Source: Pachyseris speciosa (Eukaryota; Cnidaria; Anthozoa; Scleractinia; Pachyseridae). Taken from it: a DNA stretch of 64,000 bases. The translations under genes were made by a program, and so were the position numbers. Within the stretch, counting starts at the first letter, position 1, and every line of letters starts with the position of its first letter. Below, piece by piece: positions 35,301-48,700 of the stretch. The notes beneath the pieces were generated by a model. The model ran no database searches. It was not told the origin of the DNA and saw only the letters and a list, made by a program, of their open reading frames with translations. The stretch covers positions 235,001 through 299,000 of the forward strand of contig JAEMWC010000352.1 in assembly GCA_016490735.1 (NCBI GenBank), written 5' to 3'.

Positions 35301-38300
35301 GAATTTGGCTATTTGTTCCAAGTTTCAACCCATTATATTCCCCGCTAAGCATACCGAGAGAGGCAGTAAACTGGTGAAGTAATTCTAAACAAAACTGAAA
35401 TCGTTAGTTTTTGGTTTTCTCTGTTTCCAATATCTCTTGTAGCTTTTCAAAGTTATGTTAGTAACTCACGACAGAACGCCTTCAATTAGATCCAACTCAC
35501 CAAGACTGATAGTTGCTGAAGCCTGACCCATTTCATTTGTTGCGGTGCAGGTGTAGTTAGCCCTTGGTGTCAATACTTTTGAAATATTTAGGAACCTGTT
35601 GTCACACACACTTTCCTGGGGATTACATGGCTCCCAGGTAATTGTAGGAAGAGGATATGCTTCTACTTGACAGTGAAGAGATGCATTTCCTCCTCTGGCA
35701 GCATAATTCTCTTCTTCAAGTGTAATCCTAGGGAAACTAAAGTATACCACGGTAAGTTTTGCGGGTGTGCCAAACTAGGCAACATCTTTCTCTTCTCTAA
35801 ATCGAATACAGATGCCAACCTCTGGACAACAACCCCTCCTTACTTACTCCAACTCCTCGCTCCCAAACGAAATCTGCTCCATTTGAAGGGAAACTGGAAC
35901 ATTCAGTTGTCGCTGACATGACAATGATGACAAAAGCTTATTTTCTTTGAAGCAGGTTATCAGGAGAAACTTTCGCGAAAATGTAAACGGGACTACCGAT
36001 ACCGGGATTTACCGGTCATCGAGATTTTGAGAATTAAGCAGTTTTTATTTAGAAATAAAATTTCTTCGCCTTCTTCGCGTGAGTTAGGTCAGATACCGGT
36101 CAGCCCTACGGGAGATCGGGACGATTCGTTCCGTATCCGGGAGACCCCAGGTAATCCTGAAGATTTGGTATGTATGTATAAGGCCAGTAGCTTGACTACA
36201 ACAAATTAAGGGGGACTAACTTGACTACAAAATTAGCTAATATTGTTGCTATGGAAAGTTCTATTCCCAACCCTCATATGTTGGAAACCCTAACTTGCAC
36301 AGGCAACTGTTTGGCTATGTTTTTACAATCAAAAAGGTTAAAAGATTTTCGAGTTACAACCATATTTGGTAAGTCACGTGACCAGAAAAGAAAAAGGCCT
36401 AAAACCTAAAACTCGAGTGGCGTACACTTCTGGATATCGAAAATGGTGCCGATGGTTAATGAGCGCCAAGGTGCGAAACTCTATGTATCGATTTTTGGAA
36501 ATTTGCGTTTTTGTGAGATTTATGACGTCATAAGCACGCAAATTCATACCATTTCGTCATTATCATTGCGGTTATGTACGTTAACAATAATTGCTTACGT
36601 AGGCTTGTAAAGAAGGCTGGGATATCTCTGATTGGCAAAAAAATCGGAACTTCACATAATTTTCTCCAAGTTTTAGGGATTTTTCTCTCTAAAGCGCGGT
36701 TGGGGCCTGGGGCAAGTTGCGCATGCACAATAACAATTTATAAATTTTACATGTTCACCTCTTCGCACATTTCACCATATAGTGGCAAAAACACCGAAAA
36801 ACGTGTTTTACAATACAATCCGTAAAAATCCATTAGCAAAAACACTAAGTCTGTAGTTAAGTTAGTCCCCATTAAGAATAATTTAGCATGAGAAGGAGCG
36901 TATACAATCTTGCACCTCGAGTCTTCGTTCCTTCCTGTGGACACTTTTTAACCGCGGTAAAACGTAAAAAAATAAGAAAAGTGCTTTAAAGATAACGTTT
37001 TTACGTTGAGAGCTCAAAGATGATAAGTTTTTCGTCAGTTTGTGAGTTTACTAAGTCATTTTATAAATTACTAAAACAGTTTTAGGAACAATAAGGTGAA
37101 TCGGTTTTCCTGACGTCACGCATTGAAACAGAAAACAAAAACACAAAGCGCCGAACAGTTTCCACATTCTTCGCTTTAAAACTTTTTTAGTAATTCATGA
37201 AATAATTTAGTAAACTACAGACTGATGAAAGACTCATCATTTTTGAGCTCTCAACGTAAAAACCTTATCTTTAAAAGACTTTTCTTACTTTTTTACGTTT
37301 AACCGCGGTTAAGGACGCTTGAAGAAACTAGTGACTCTCGAAAGACCCTCTTCAGGTTACTATTCTGATTGATTTTTTTTCCAAACAATTCAAATTACCG
37401 GAAGTTAAACAGAACTCTAATGTAACACTGAGCTCCAAGCGTGCGCAATTCAATCGGAAGTACGATATATTCGGACTTCCGGATCATATGGTGGATCAGT
37501 CGTTTATTTCCCGACCGCTGCGGTCCAGGTAAGCGAAGACTCTGGATACGAGATTTTTAAATAACAACTGAAAATCCATGCGCAAAACATATATCAACAC
37601 AAGAAGAGGCAACAAAAACGGGATTGTTTTAACCTTGACCTTATAATTGTGCTCATACTTACCCTTGCAACATTGCTGAAGGCTTACAAAAATCAGCCTT
37701 CAATAACTAACATTGATACAATTAGATTTTTTTCGCAGCATTATATAGCTAATACCAGACTGAGCCCATGCAATGGTAAGCCCGGGATATATAAGTCATT
37801 GATTTAAACTTGTTAAGTTCTTTCAAGCAACTCATTTTGAGTTTTTATATTTCGTAAAAGCCCTAGCCTAAGAACGTCTGCGTGGGAGGCTATTAAAACC
37901 CCTGTGTTAGTGATTGTGAGTGAGATTTAAATTTCTTTCCCTAGCTTTTCTTGTTTACATAAATAAACAGCAACACTGGTTTTCTCCAATTGCTCGTATT
38001 AATAACTTGATTTGCCTAATTGTTATGGATCTTTTGTTATTATTCTGTCCACTCATCTTATTGACCGAACTTATTACCTGAACACTATAAAATTAATACA
38101 ATTAAAGAATACTAAAATACTTATTCCAGAGAACTGGTGACTAGTTGTGCGGAAGCTGCCAATTACAATAACATCACTTTCCTATTAATGTAAGCAAGCC
38201 TCTGTCACTCACATAAAACGTCTTAGTAGTTTTTACAAAGCATAAGAAACAAAACACAATCAAACCAATACAGTTGAATCTCTTCAATACGAACACCGAG

Positions 38301-41300
38301 AGGTGTCCGTATTACGGAGGTTACGAGTATTAAGCCATTTTTACAGCCCCAGTGGGGACAGACAGTGCACTTTTAGCAACAAATAACACAAAATCGTGTT
38401 AAGCGTCTTTGACATCCAATTTAATTTGACGGTTTCTTGCTCGTTTGTTTGCCGTACAGCAATGTTATCGCCTCTGTAACGTTTTAGCACAATCCAAGCA
38501 AAAATGTCTCACTTAGATACACTACAAATAAACATCTAGCAGTATGTGTGCATGAGCGTACGGAGTTTGTCCTGCTTAACTGGCTTTAAAAAGTCTGTGA
38601 TGTTTTTCTAAACACTTCTCTCCACGTTCTTTTTCGCAAACAAGGACCGCGTTTAGAGAAGTTCGTGAGCTAATTTGGATTCACCTTGCGAGGTTAAAAA
38701 ACTGGACACATGCTCAAATTCCACTGAAGCCTCACTATAAGAGATTTTTATTTTGAAGTAGTTAATATTAAAGGGTCCGTAATAAAGAGGCTACGTTTGT
38801 ATGAAATTGCCTCAGCGCCCTTATTTGAGTGTCCGTTGTCCGCATGAAAGAGGGTCCCTATATAGCAATTTTGCCGTAATAAAGTGGTGTCCGTAAAGAG
38901 AGGTTCGACTGTAATGCGTTCACCTGTGTTCACTTCTTTACAGATGTCTTTCAGGAACAACAAAAATATCCGAGTGTATAGGTAATGTTGGAAAACACTA
39001 TCATGGAAAGCAATAACATGTCAGTTCCAAAAAAAATAAATGTATCCTTACATCTGACAACAACTCTCACTGTATGATTAACTGCATCTCCTGCTCCATT
39101 GTCAGCTGTACAGCGGTATGTTCCAGCATCAGCACTACTAATGTTTGGAAAGTTCCAACTGGGTTCCCTGTGCAATACTTCACTGTTACTACCATCCTCA
39201 AATACTCTTGTCCAGGTGATGTTTGGAGGTGGTGTACCAGACGCTTCACAGAACAGCTGCAGATTTGTGTGTTCATTCACAGTTTGAGGATCACTGCTAA
39301 CATTTGTCAAGTATGCTGGAGCTAAAAGGAATACAATATTCTTTTCATCATCCACATAAGACTAATAGCATATCATGACTATTATTATGTGTTGCAGCAC
39401 TTGTTGCATTGGTAGCTTTACACCAGCAAAAGCTTCTTGCTTTGGACGTAAAATGTACTTACCACAGTCAAGATCACGCGATACATAATGTTCTCAGAAC
39501 AACCACCACAGGACACCACATGTGATCACAGAGCATGTTTATGCATTACAGATGTACACAAAATTGATACAAGCTTACAGTATTAACATCAAAGAGCCCC
39601 ATTTTCAGCTTACAGACTGCCGATGACTGTATCACAGAAAGATTCCCCAGGGAGCCCAGTTTTCTGTACAATGTTATATCCACCCTTCCATAAATTAACA
39701 AAATAAACTTGAAAACTTGTCTACTGTACAGAAATGGTACAGTTTAATGTAGAATGCTTGAAAAAAAACCTTGCAAAAAATACACAAATATTGATTGATT
39801 GATCAATCGATCGATTGATTGATTGATTAATTGATTGTTAACTTTATTTAAACAGGGTAAACATTCCTTCAGCATACAGTTATGGCAAATATAAAGCAAA
39901 GATCTATACTGCCTAATTAAACTAACTATCATTAAAAGAGAGATTACAACTAATTAAAAAAACTGTGGTTGCGCAGTTTGCGTTTAAAATCGTTTATGGG
40001 AGATCATATCTGCAGATCGTAGATCATGGGATAGGCTATTCCACAACCAGCTCCATGTTAAAAAATCTGTCCCACTCGCAACGTTTCAGGACTGTTAAAC
40101 TAACTATTTGCTGTAAACACGTGCTACCGAGCACAACAACTAGATCCGAACAACAAAGATGGCAACACATGTGAAAAATCTAACTGCGAACAGAGAACAG
40201 TCCACGTATTACATAAATTATCATAATTCCAACACTCTATAAACGGAACGGGGCCGTGGGAGCCAATTCATTTTCAGTATTCCTTAATCGATAAGAGGTG
40301 ATGTTGTCTCGACATACAAATCTCAGGTAATTAGGGGTCATCCCATGAACAGTTTCCTACATCACAATAGATGATGATACTAGTCTTTTGATGTTTAATT
40401 GTACAACTACCCAGTGCCCGGACCAAATCCTCGACATTACAGTCATAACTGGTGGACATCAAAATACGGCGGGGTGCACGATTTTGGAGCTTCGGCAGCT
40501 TCTTAGAAAGACCGATGCCGCAGATACCCAAACAATACTAATGATGATATGATAGTCATGTTGTAACTTTTATAAGGCCATAAGGTAGAATACAGTAACC
40601 TTATTAGTACTACAATTATGTACCCTATGGAAATAATATTGTCACTATCATAGCATGCTATGGTATGATAGTCAAAATGTGATCAAAATATGGAGTCAAT
40701 AGGATTGATAATTAGGATTACAAATTAAAAGCAACGTAAATACAACAACGCAAATGCTAATGAACACATTAACATGCTAAGAGTTCTTGAAAATTTACAA
40801 AGATAATCAGAAGGAATTTTGCAATCTTCGAGTAATTTTAAATTAGTTGTAATGAGATCATACGCTTTTCTGAGTGGAATTCCTGCCTTTTGGTTTTAAA
40901 GGCCATGAGGGAAAACAGAAAAAAAAGAGAAGACACCGCCAGTCATAGGAATGCTGTTGCACTTATATGTACTAATGTAAACGTACATTATTTTGTCAAT
41001 TGATTCATTCAGATTGTAATTTGGTACTGTCATTCTTGTTGTTGTTGTTGTTGTTGTTGGGGGAGTGGGGTGTTGTATCAGGAAGACAGAATTGGACGTG
41101 TGGGTTTTCGAGCCACAAAAGCCCTATCTATTAAAAATAGAAAGAGCAACTGTCCCTGAATACTACACCAAAGAGATAAATAAACTAATTTTTAACTTTA
41201 TATGGGAGGAGAAGCACACTAAAATCAAAAGAAACATCTTAATGGGCCATGTTCTAAACGAGTAAGGGCCTGGGAACGAGGTTTTTAAATTTATCGATTG

Positions 41301-43573
41301 AAAAAATATATATTTCCATTGCATGAAAGAGCATCTCAAAAATGGTAACCTTATCAACTTTGACGTTTTTCAGTTTAATTGGAGCTGAAAAAAATGCTTT
41401 TGAAAATTGTGAAAATTAGAAACTTTGTATGGTTTGGAGGGACACACTTTCCGAAATAGAGACATTTGTATGGGATTTTTAAAAGTTTTAAATGCATGGC
41501 GGCTTTTCAACCAAACATACTCAAACTTGCTGAAACTATTTATTTTCAGATACACTTTCATGTGAGAATCGATTTAGTTCAATTACATTGATTTTCAATG
41601 AAGTTTGGATTCGTTACCAGGCCGTTACTCGTTTAGAACATGGCCCATTGGGGGAAAGAAAAACAATGGCTTAAAAGCATGCGAATTCCAAACCATGGAA
41701 AAAGGGTTAACAGAATTCAAGAAGATTCACTTGCTTCCTGGAAAATAATCCCAAACCACCTTGTGCATAAACACGGTAGCTTATCCTTTCTAAGAAAGTA
41801 CAACTACGCAACAAACACAATCGATCTAAAAAAATCTTCTCACTTTCTATAAGAAGATTTTAGACTATTAATGTGTTTTCTAAAAGTCTTAAGGTCACGG
41901 TAACACAACACACCTTAAAAACGAATTACTATAGAATAACTGTAACATCCTTGTAGAAAATAAACCTGTGTTCTTTCAAAAGTGGTTTGACGCCGGAATT
42001 ACCCAAATAGGTGATTTACTTAACCAACAAGGTGTTGTTTTTAGATTTACATGAATTGGAACGAAAATTCCACTGGAATGTACCATTTACAAAATATTAC
42101 GGCCTAAAGTTAATGCAATCCCAAAAGGTCATTGGAAGGTAAAACTTACGAACCCTATCCCGACTGTCAAATGAACTAGTTCTCCTAATTACACCCTTAA
42201 TACCACCAATTATGTTTACTCCTGTCTTCTATAATGAGTTTTCCTTCCTCCGACCGCTAAAAGCAAGATTCTTTGTCATGGATTTATTGGAAATACCATC
42301 CAAAAGGTCTATCTCATGCCATTAGCAGTTATCAAGGAGGTGAAAATAATAATGTTTAATCAATAGAAAGTGATTCATAATGTGCTTCCCACCCGTGCCA
42401 CACTTTATCGTAACAGCCAGGGAGCAAACTTTAAGCCAATCTGTGCAACCACACAGGTTTGTGACCTTGTTCAAAAACTGGTAGCTCGAAACAACAAGTA
42501 AATCATAGAGTTATCCGCAAGCCACATTATTTTTATGGATGGTTTAACAGGACAAATCATTGGCAGGAACTAAATTATTGTTTATTAATCGCAAAATATT
42601 ACACTTTCTGCACAAGCCTCCATGGGGATGAACTAAATTTTTAAAGCCTTCTTACACTTACTAAGGAATAACTTCTAATTCTTGAAGAGATCGCTTAAGC
42701 ATATAAATCTCTGCCTAATTATTGTCACAAATGGGCAGTCCTCCTTTAATTATGTATACTCACTGTGTAGTGTTAGCAATCTAAACTTTCATATTGTTAA
42801 CAAGGAAAAATATATCTAAAAGAAAACTCCGAACGAAAAAAAAACTTTAATTCTGCTATGCAAGCCGGGGATTCTGTTACTGTAAGTGTCTGTCACAAGT
42901 GGTCCGAACGAAAATTCGCGTCCGAAATTTCCGGAAATAGGCTATTGCTTCAACTACAGTTCGTGCATTGAATTACAGCCGAACAAGAAACTTCATGTAT
43001 ACAACCCTTGTAATAATTATTATCAATTAAGTGCACTTTCATATATTTGGCGTGAAGTTGCATCCAATCGGATAATTTGCTTATCAGCACATACATGCAA
43101 AATCAGAAAACATTTAAGAGATCAATCTATTATACTAAGAAGGAATATACAGTATTGCCATAATTCAACTTTCGAGTTGCGTTTCTCCCCAGAGGGCTTT
43201 ATTGTGTTGGTTTCCCCCTCCCCCCAACCTTGAAGCTTAATATGCAAAAAAAAAAAAAAGATTTCAGCAAAGCCACATTGTTTTAATATAGCTACATGTA
43301 ATGCTGTATTAAATACATGTACGTATTTAAGGAATTGGCCATGTTCTAAACGAGTAAAGGCCTGGGAACGAATCAAAATTTCATTGAAAATCAAAGAAAT
43401 TGAACTAAATCGATTCTCGCATGAAAGGGTATCTCAAAATAATAATATAATAATAATTTAGAACTTATATAGCGCATTTTCCATGTGTATATGATCAAAT
43501 GCGCTTTACAAGCAGATGAAATTGGAATTTGGAAATGTTGGTTTTTCTGGAGAGGGGAAAACCGGAGAACCCG

Positions 43574-43617
<44 letters not shown>

Positions 43618-45219
43618 AATCCACATATGACGTCGAGTCCGGGAATCGAACGCGAGCCACATTGGTGGAAGGCGAGTGCTCTCACCACTGCGCCATCCCT
43701 GCTCCCCCCAAATAAGACGTTTCAGCAAGTTTGAGTATGTTTGGTTGAAACGCCGCCAGATACCATGCATTTAAAACTGAAATAAATCCTATACAAATGT
43801 CTCTATTTTGGAAAGTTTGTCCCTCCAAACCATACAAAGTCTCTAATTTTCACAATTCTCAAACGCATGTTTTTCAGCACCAATTCAACTGAACAGCGTC
43901 AAAGTTGGTTAGGTGACCATTTTAAAGATGCTCTTTCAGTGCAGTGGAAACATTTTTTCCAATTGATAAAATTTAAAACCTCGTTCCCAGGCCCTTACTC
44001 GTTTAGAACATGGCCAATTGTTACTTTATTATTTAATTGATTATTTACTTTTTATTAGACAAGTACTTACCCACAACCTCGACATAGGTGGAAGACACAA
44101 TCATGCCGTGCTCATTTTCAGCAGCACACTGATAAATTCCTGCATCATTCAGCAACACTTCTTTAAACTGTAGTTTATTCCCTTGTGTTGTTACCCGTGG
44201 TATACTGTATAAAACAAGGGTTTTTACCTCAATTGCTAGTAATCTCGCAATATTATTGGCTAATTTGCCGTTGTCAATAAGAGTCTAGACAACGCTGCTC
44301 GCGTCAACGTGTCGCGCAATGCCTTTTCTCTTCTCGCACTCTGAAATTAACATTTTCTTTTACGCTGATATTGTGGTTAAAAAACAAATCGAATGTGGTT
44401 TAGCGTTGTCTATACTCTTATTGACAACGATATTCGTCATCACAGTGGTCAAAATTTGCTGTGGTCTCACTCGACTGCGCCTCGTGAGTCCACAACATTT
44501 TGACCACTGTGATGACGAATATCGTTGTCGATAAGAGTATAGACAACGCTAAACCACATTCGATTTGTTAAATTTATAATGTCACAACTGATTATTTGTT
44601 ATGCAATTCCAGAGTTTTGATTGGCTTACCAGCCATGGGATGTCACCTTTATAGCATGCCTTTAGGAGAGTTACTTTTTTACTCAAAAGATCCCCAACCC
44701 CCACTCCCCACCCCTCCAGCTTTCTCTTTCTCTCTCCCCCACCCCCACCCCCACCTTCACCCTGGTAGATGGATTGAAACCTCCCAACTCAATGATTACC
44801 TTTTTTCTGACCACGTTTTGTCTTATTTCACCACAATAACAGGGCTGTTGAAGATGAGATGGCTCATGGCTAAACCCACCTGGACTGCATGCATTTTTAT
44901 ACCTTGACTTTCAGGGCTACCCTTGACTGTTCACAGTCCCATTTTTCTGTGTGACTGTCGAGACTTGTATCCTTCGATCGAACTGCCACCACTTTCGTTA
45001 GCAATGGTGGGTGGAACCTGTGTAAACTACCGAGGGGAGGGGAGAGGGGGAGAGAGGGGCGGAAAAATTACCCTCCCCATGTTGCACTCACTGTCACAAC
45101 CAAGATGGCAGCGGTTCAATCAAAGCACACGAGTCTCGACAATTACCAACAAGGACATCTTATCACAATCCTAGTGGCTAATCAAAAGTAAACTTCCCGC
45201 ACTTTTCCAGCGGCTAATC

Positions 45220-45252
<33 letters not shown>

Positions 45253-45682
45253 TATCACATTTATATTGCGCATTTTCTATGCAATATTCAAATGCGCATT
45301 ACAACACTGGCCGGGGGACTTTGCCAGACTGCTTATAACGCAGTTTACAATTAATGAAGATGAGTTATGAGTGCCCCCGTAATGTAAATATCAAATTAAG
45401 ACAGACACTAGGGGTGGTCACTGCCAGAGTTTTGTTGCGTCCCTAGTGGTTCTTTTACGTCCCACAGAATCAGAGAATTATGAAGAGTTGTGAGACGGGG
45501 CCTACGGTTTATCGTCCTTATCCGAGAAGACTAGAAAGTCTAACCGTTTGTAGATGTCATTACAAAGGCAGCACTTTCTCCTCAATTATTTAAAGACCCT
45601 GAGTGTTGGTCCGGCCGGGGTTCGAACCCACGACCTCCCGCACGGTAGTCCGGTGCTCTACCACTGAGCTAACCGGTCGGCG

Positions 45683-45713
<31 letters not shown>

Positions 45714-45716
45714 TTG

Positions 45717-45747
<31 letters not shown>

Positions 45748-48700
45748 GAACAACCCGTAGCAAAAAATAGAAAATACAATGAAAAACCAAAGCCAAGGGC
45801 TTATATGGCAAAGGCCAATGGTGCAAGAGCAGATTGCAAATTGGCTGGTAATTTTTTTGCCTGCCTGCCAAGAGCACATCGGGGTAATTTTTTGTGATGA
45901 AGTTAAATCTAAACATACTTACTACATCTAGAAATTGCCTTCCTGCTCAAAACCCTAATGAAACCCCAGTGCTTTTCACCGACATTCAGATAGAATTAGT
46001 ATTTCTCAGACTCTAAGCAAAATTCCCGTACTGTTCCCTGTCCTTCAAACAAAAAAGTTTTCCCGTGACTTTTCCCCGACTACACGGCAAACCTGTCTTT
46101 TTTCCTTACTGGATAGGCCTGAGGGTATGCTTAGCTGCCATGGCTTTTGAAAGAAGAGCTCATTATAACACAACAGAGAAACATGTACATACAACTGTGT
46201 TGCTATTCGTGTTCCATCTTTGTACCATAAAATCTGTTGGGGCATGGGAACTGCAATTACGCCACAGCTTAATGTTCCATAGCCATTAATATTTATTTTC
46301 TTAGCCTTTGGAGGTACGCTATATGGAGCCCATTTTGGAGCAACTGAAAAAAAAAAGGTTGTTGAAAAAATCTAAATATGCATGTACAGTCAAACCTGGA
46401 CTACCCACATGCTTATGCTTCTGGCGAAAATATCTAGAAACTGCTGCAAGCTGTAACTGTTTTGGTCCCCAATGCAAGTTAAAAAAGAAAATCTACAGGC
46501 GACTAAAATTGATAAGACGTTTGCCAATTAGTTTTGGCGAGTGCTTTGCCAGTGAAATGGAGAAGTGCTCAGATCCAGGCAAAATGAAAAAAGCTGGACA
46601 TTAAATACATGTACACCAACAAATTCACTATGAATTGTCTTATGTATTCGAGCTACCTGTATGCATAGATGAAGGGTGTTTTGTCTAATTTCCTTTGTTT
46701 TGTTTATTTGGTTTTCTTTCATTTTGCGAGGGGGGGGCAAGGGTATTTTCGTGACGCCGTGATCCAGTTTTTTTGTGCTCTGTGAATCGTGATTTGATAA
46801 GAAACTGTTCTGTGAAGCGTGAAATGCAAAAGTCCTTGGTTGTGAATCGTGAATAGATAAGAAATAAATCGTGAATGTCTAAAGTTACGTTCGTAGCTTT
46901 CACTGCATTGTGATCAGATTTTTTCCGTGACCTTAGTGAATTCATCACTTGAGTTGTGATTCGTGACTTCGTGACAAGACTCCCCCTTGCCCCCCCCCCC
47001 CCCCTTCTTTTGTGATTCCTACCATGTGTAACAGTGTACTGACTAAGCGTGCTTGGAGTCAGGAATATCAGTGACATGAAAAAAAATTATATAGATTATA
47101 AAGGTTAAGGCAGGTTTCAAATTCTTTGTCATTACCAAACTTTCACAACACCGCAGTTTGTGATAATGAGAATTTAACATTGACGAAAAGAAAGATTTAT
47201 TTAATACACTGGAAGTATAGTGAAAAGAACTGATGCTGGGTAGCTTACCTTCCACACGGAGGTTTACATTGTGTACTATTGGATTGCCTTGATTCTGAGA
47301 ATTCTCAGCTTCACATGAATATGTGTCTTTGTGTAGGTTTCTGCTCACTTTAATAACGTTTAGAAGCCTGCCTTGAAACGCTTGTAAAATCTCAAACTCT
47401 TTTCCGTGCGTAAGCTGCACTCCATTTCTCTTCCATGTTATCTTTGGCGCAGGTCTGAAAAGTAAAGGATTTTATGTACGCACAGTGTATATGTTGTAGG
47501 TCAAAATTAAATTCAGGTTAAAATCATCATGAATAATTGACTATATACAGTACCAGGTAACTGTTAAATTCGAATTTTTTTTGGAAGTACATTTAAGCAT
47601 CTAGTCTATTCAGACAAAGCAGCTCACTGCTAAATTTTAAGACCCATATACAGATACACCTTTTTAATAAATGCAGGAGCCCATCACTAGGAGCGTACAA
47701 CTGCCCTATATTCCTGTCACGGCGTTTTCACAGACCAATTTATTTTTAGATTAAATTTCCCGCGAATATCAAACTCCCGCAGGAGCCCTGGTGACATCAC
47801 AAAACTCTGCACGTGCAGAGCCTTTGTTTTCGCTCATTAAGCCTATTGCTTCGAGTTGCTCTCTTTCCCGTTGCCGTCCTTGCTGCCTTTTTTCGCGGGA
47901 AAAAATACTCTAAAAATAGATCGGTATGTGAAAATGCCGTGACATAGGCTTAGTATGGGAGTTGTACGCTCCAAGTCATGGGTTCCTGATAAATGTTATA
48001 ATTAAGATTTGCATGTGACATAGTTTCTACTTGAAACTAAGTTTATAACCTTCTCAATTAGCTTCTACCATCAAATGTTTGCAATATGGCGGTCAGGACG
48101 CGGACCCTCGGTCTTCTGTTAGTTGCGCTCTCCTACTCTTGGCTTTGTGGCTACAACTCTTTTAGTGGGTATTCTGAATTTCTGAATGGCACCACCTGCA
48201 ATGTTCAGCAGAAGAATTTGAAGTCCAGCGATGTTTATTTTAATTTTTCGACTGGTGTTTATTTAGGAAGGTGCACGTGCACGTTCCTTCGACGAAGATT
48301 CTCAAAGGGAAGAGTGCTATATACAACGAACGGCTCTTCATCGTTCAACCCCTGCTTATTAATAGTCACTCTAAGTGGAGACGTTCATCCTCATCCTGGA
48401 CCTGGACCGGAAAACAATTCCATGAGACCCAAGAAAGCCCGACAGCGCTCAACTCGTCATGTTATCGTCGCTCACCTCAATGTCCGCTCAATGAGATCAA
48501 GAGAGAATTTTTACCTCGTTTGGCAGACGATAACCGACAATTGCCTCGACATATTGACAATCTCTGAGTCTTGGCTAGACCCATCTACAAATGATTCTGA
48601 CTTGCAAATCCCTGGATATATTTTGTTTCGGCAAGATCGTGGATCCCTTGGTGGCGGCCTTTGTGTCTACATCAAGGACATTTACAAGGCTTCTGTTATT

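Noticed and set aside
45610..45683. Functional tRNA gene
   Set aside because: A and B boxes are good, but the sequence continues into a 390-bp body and a (TTA)n tail: a SINE head.
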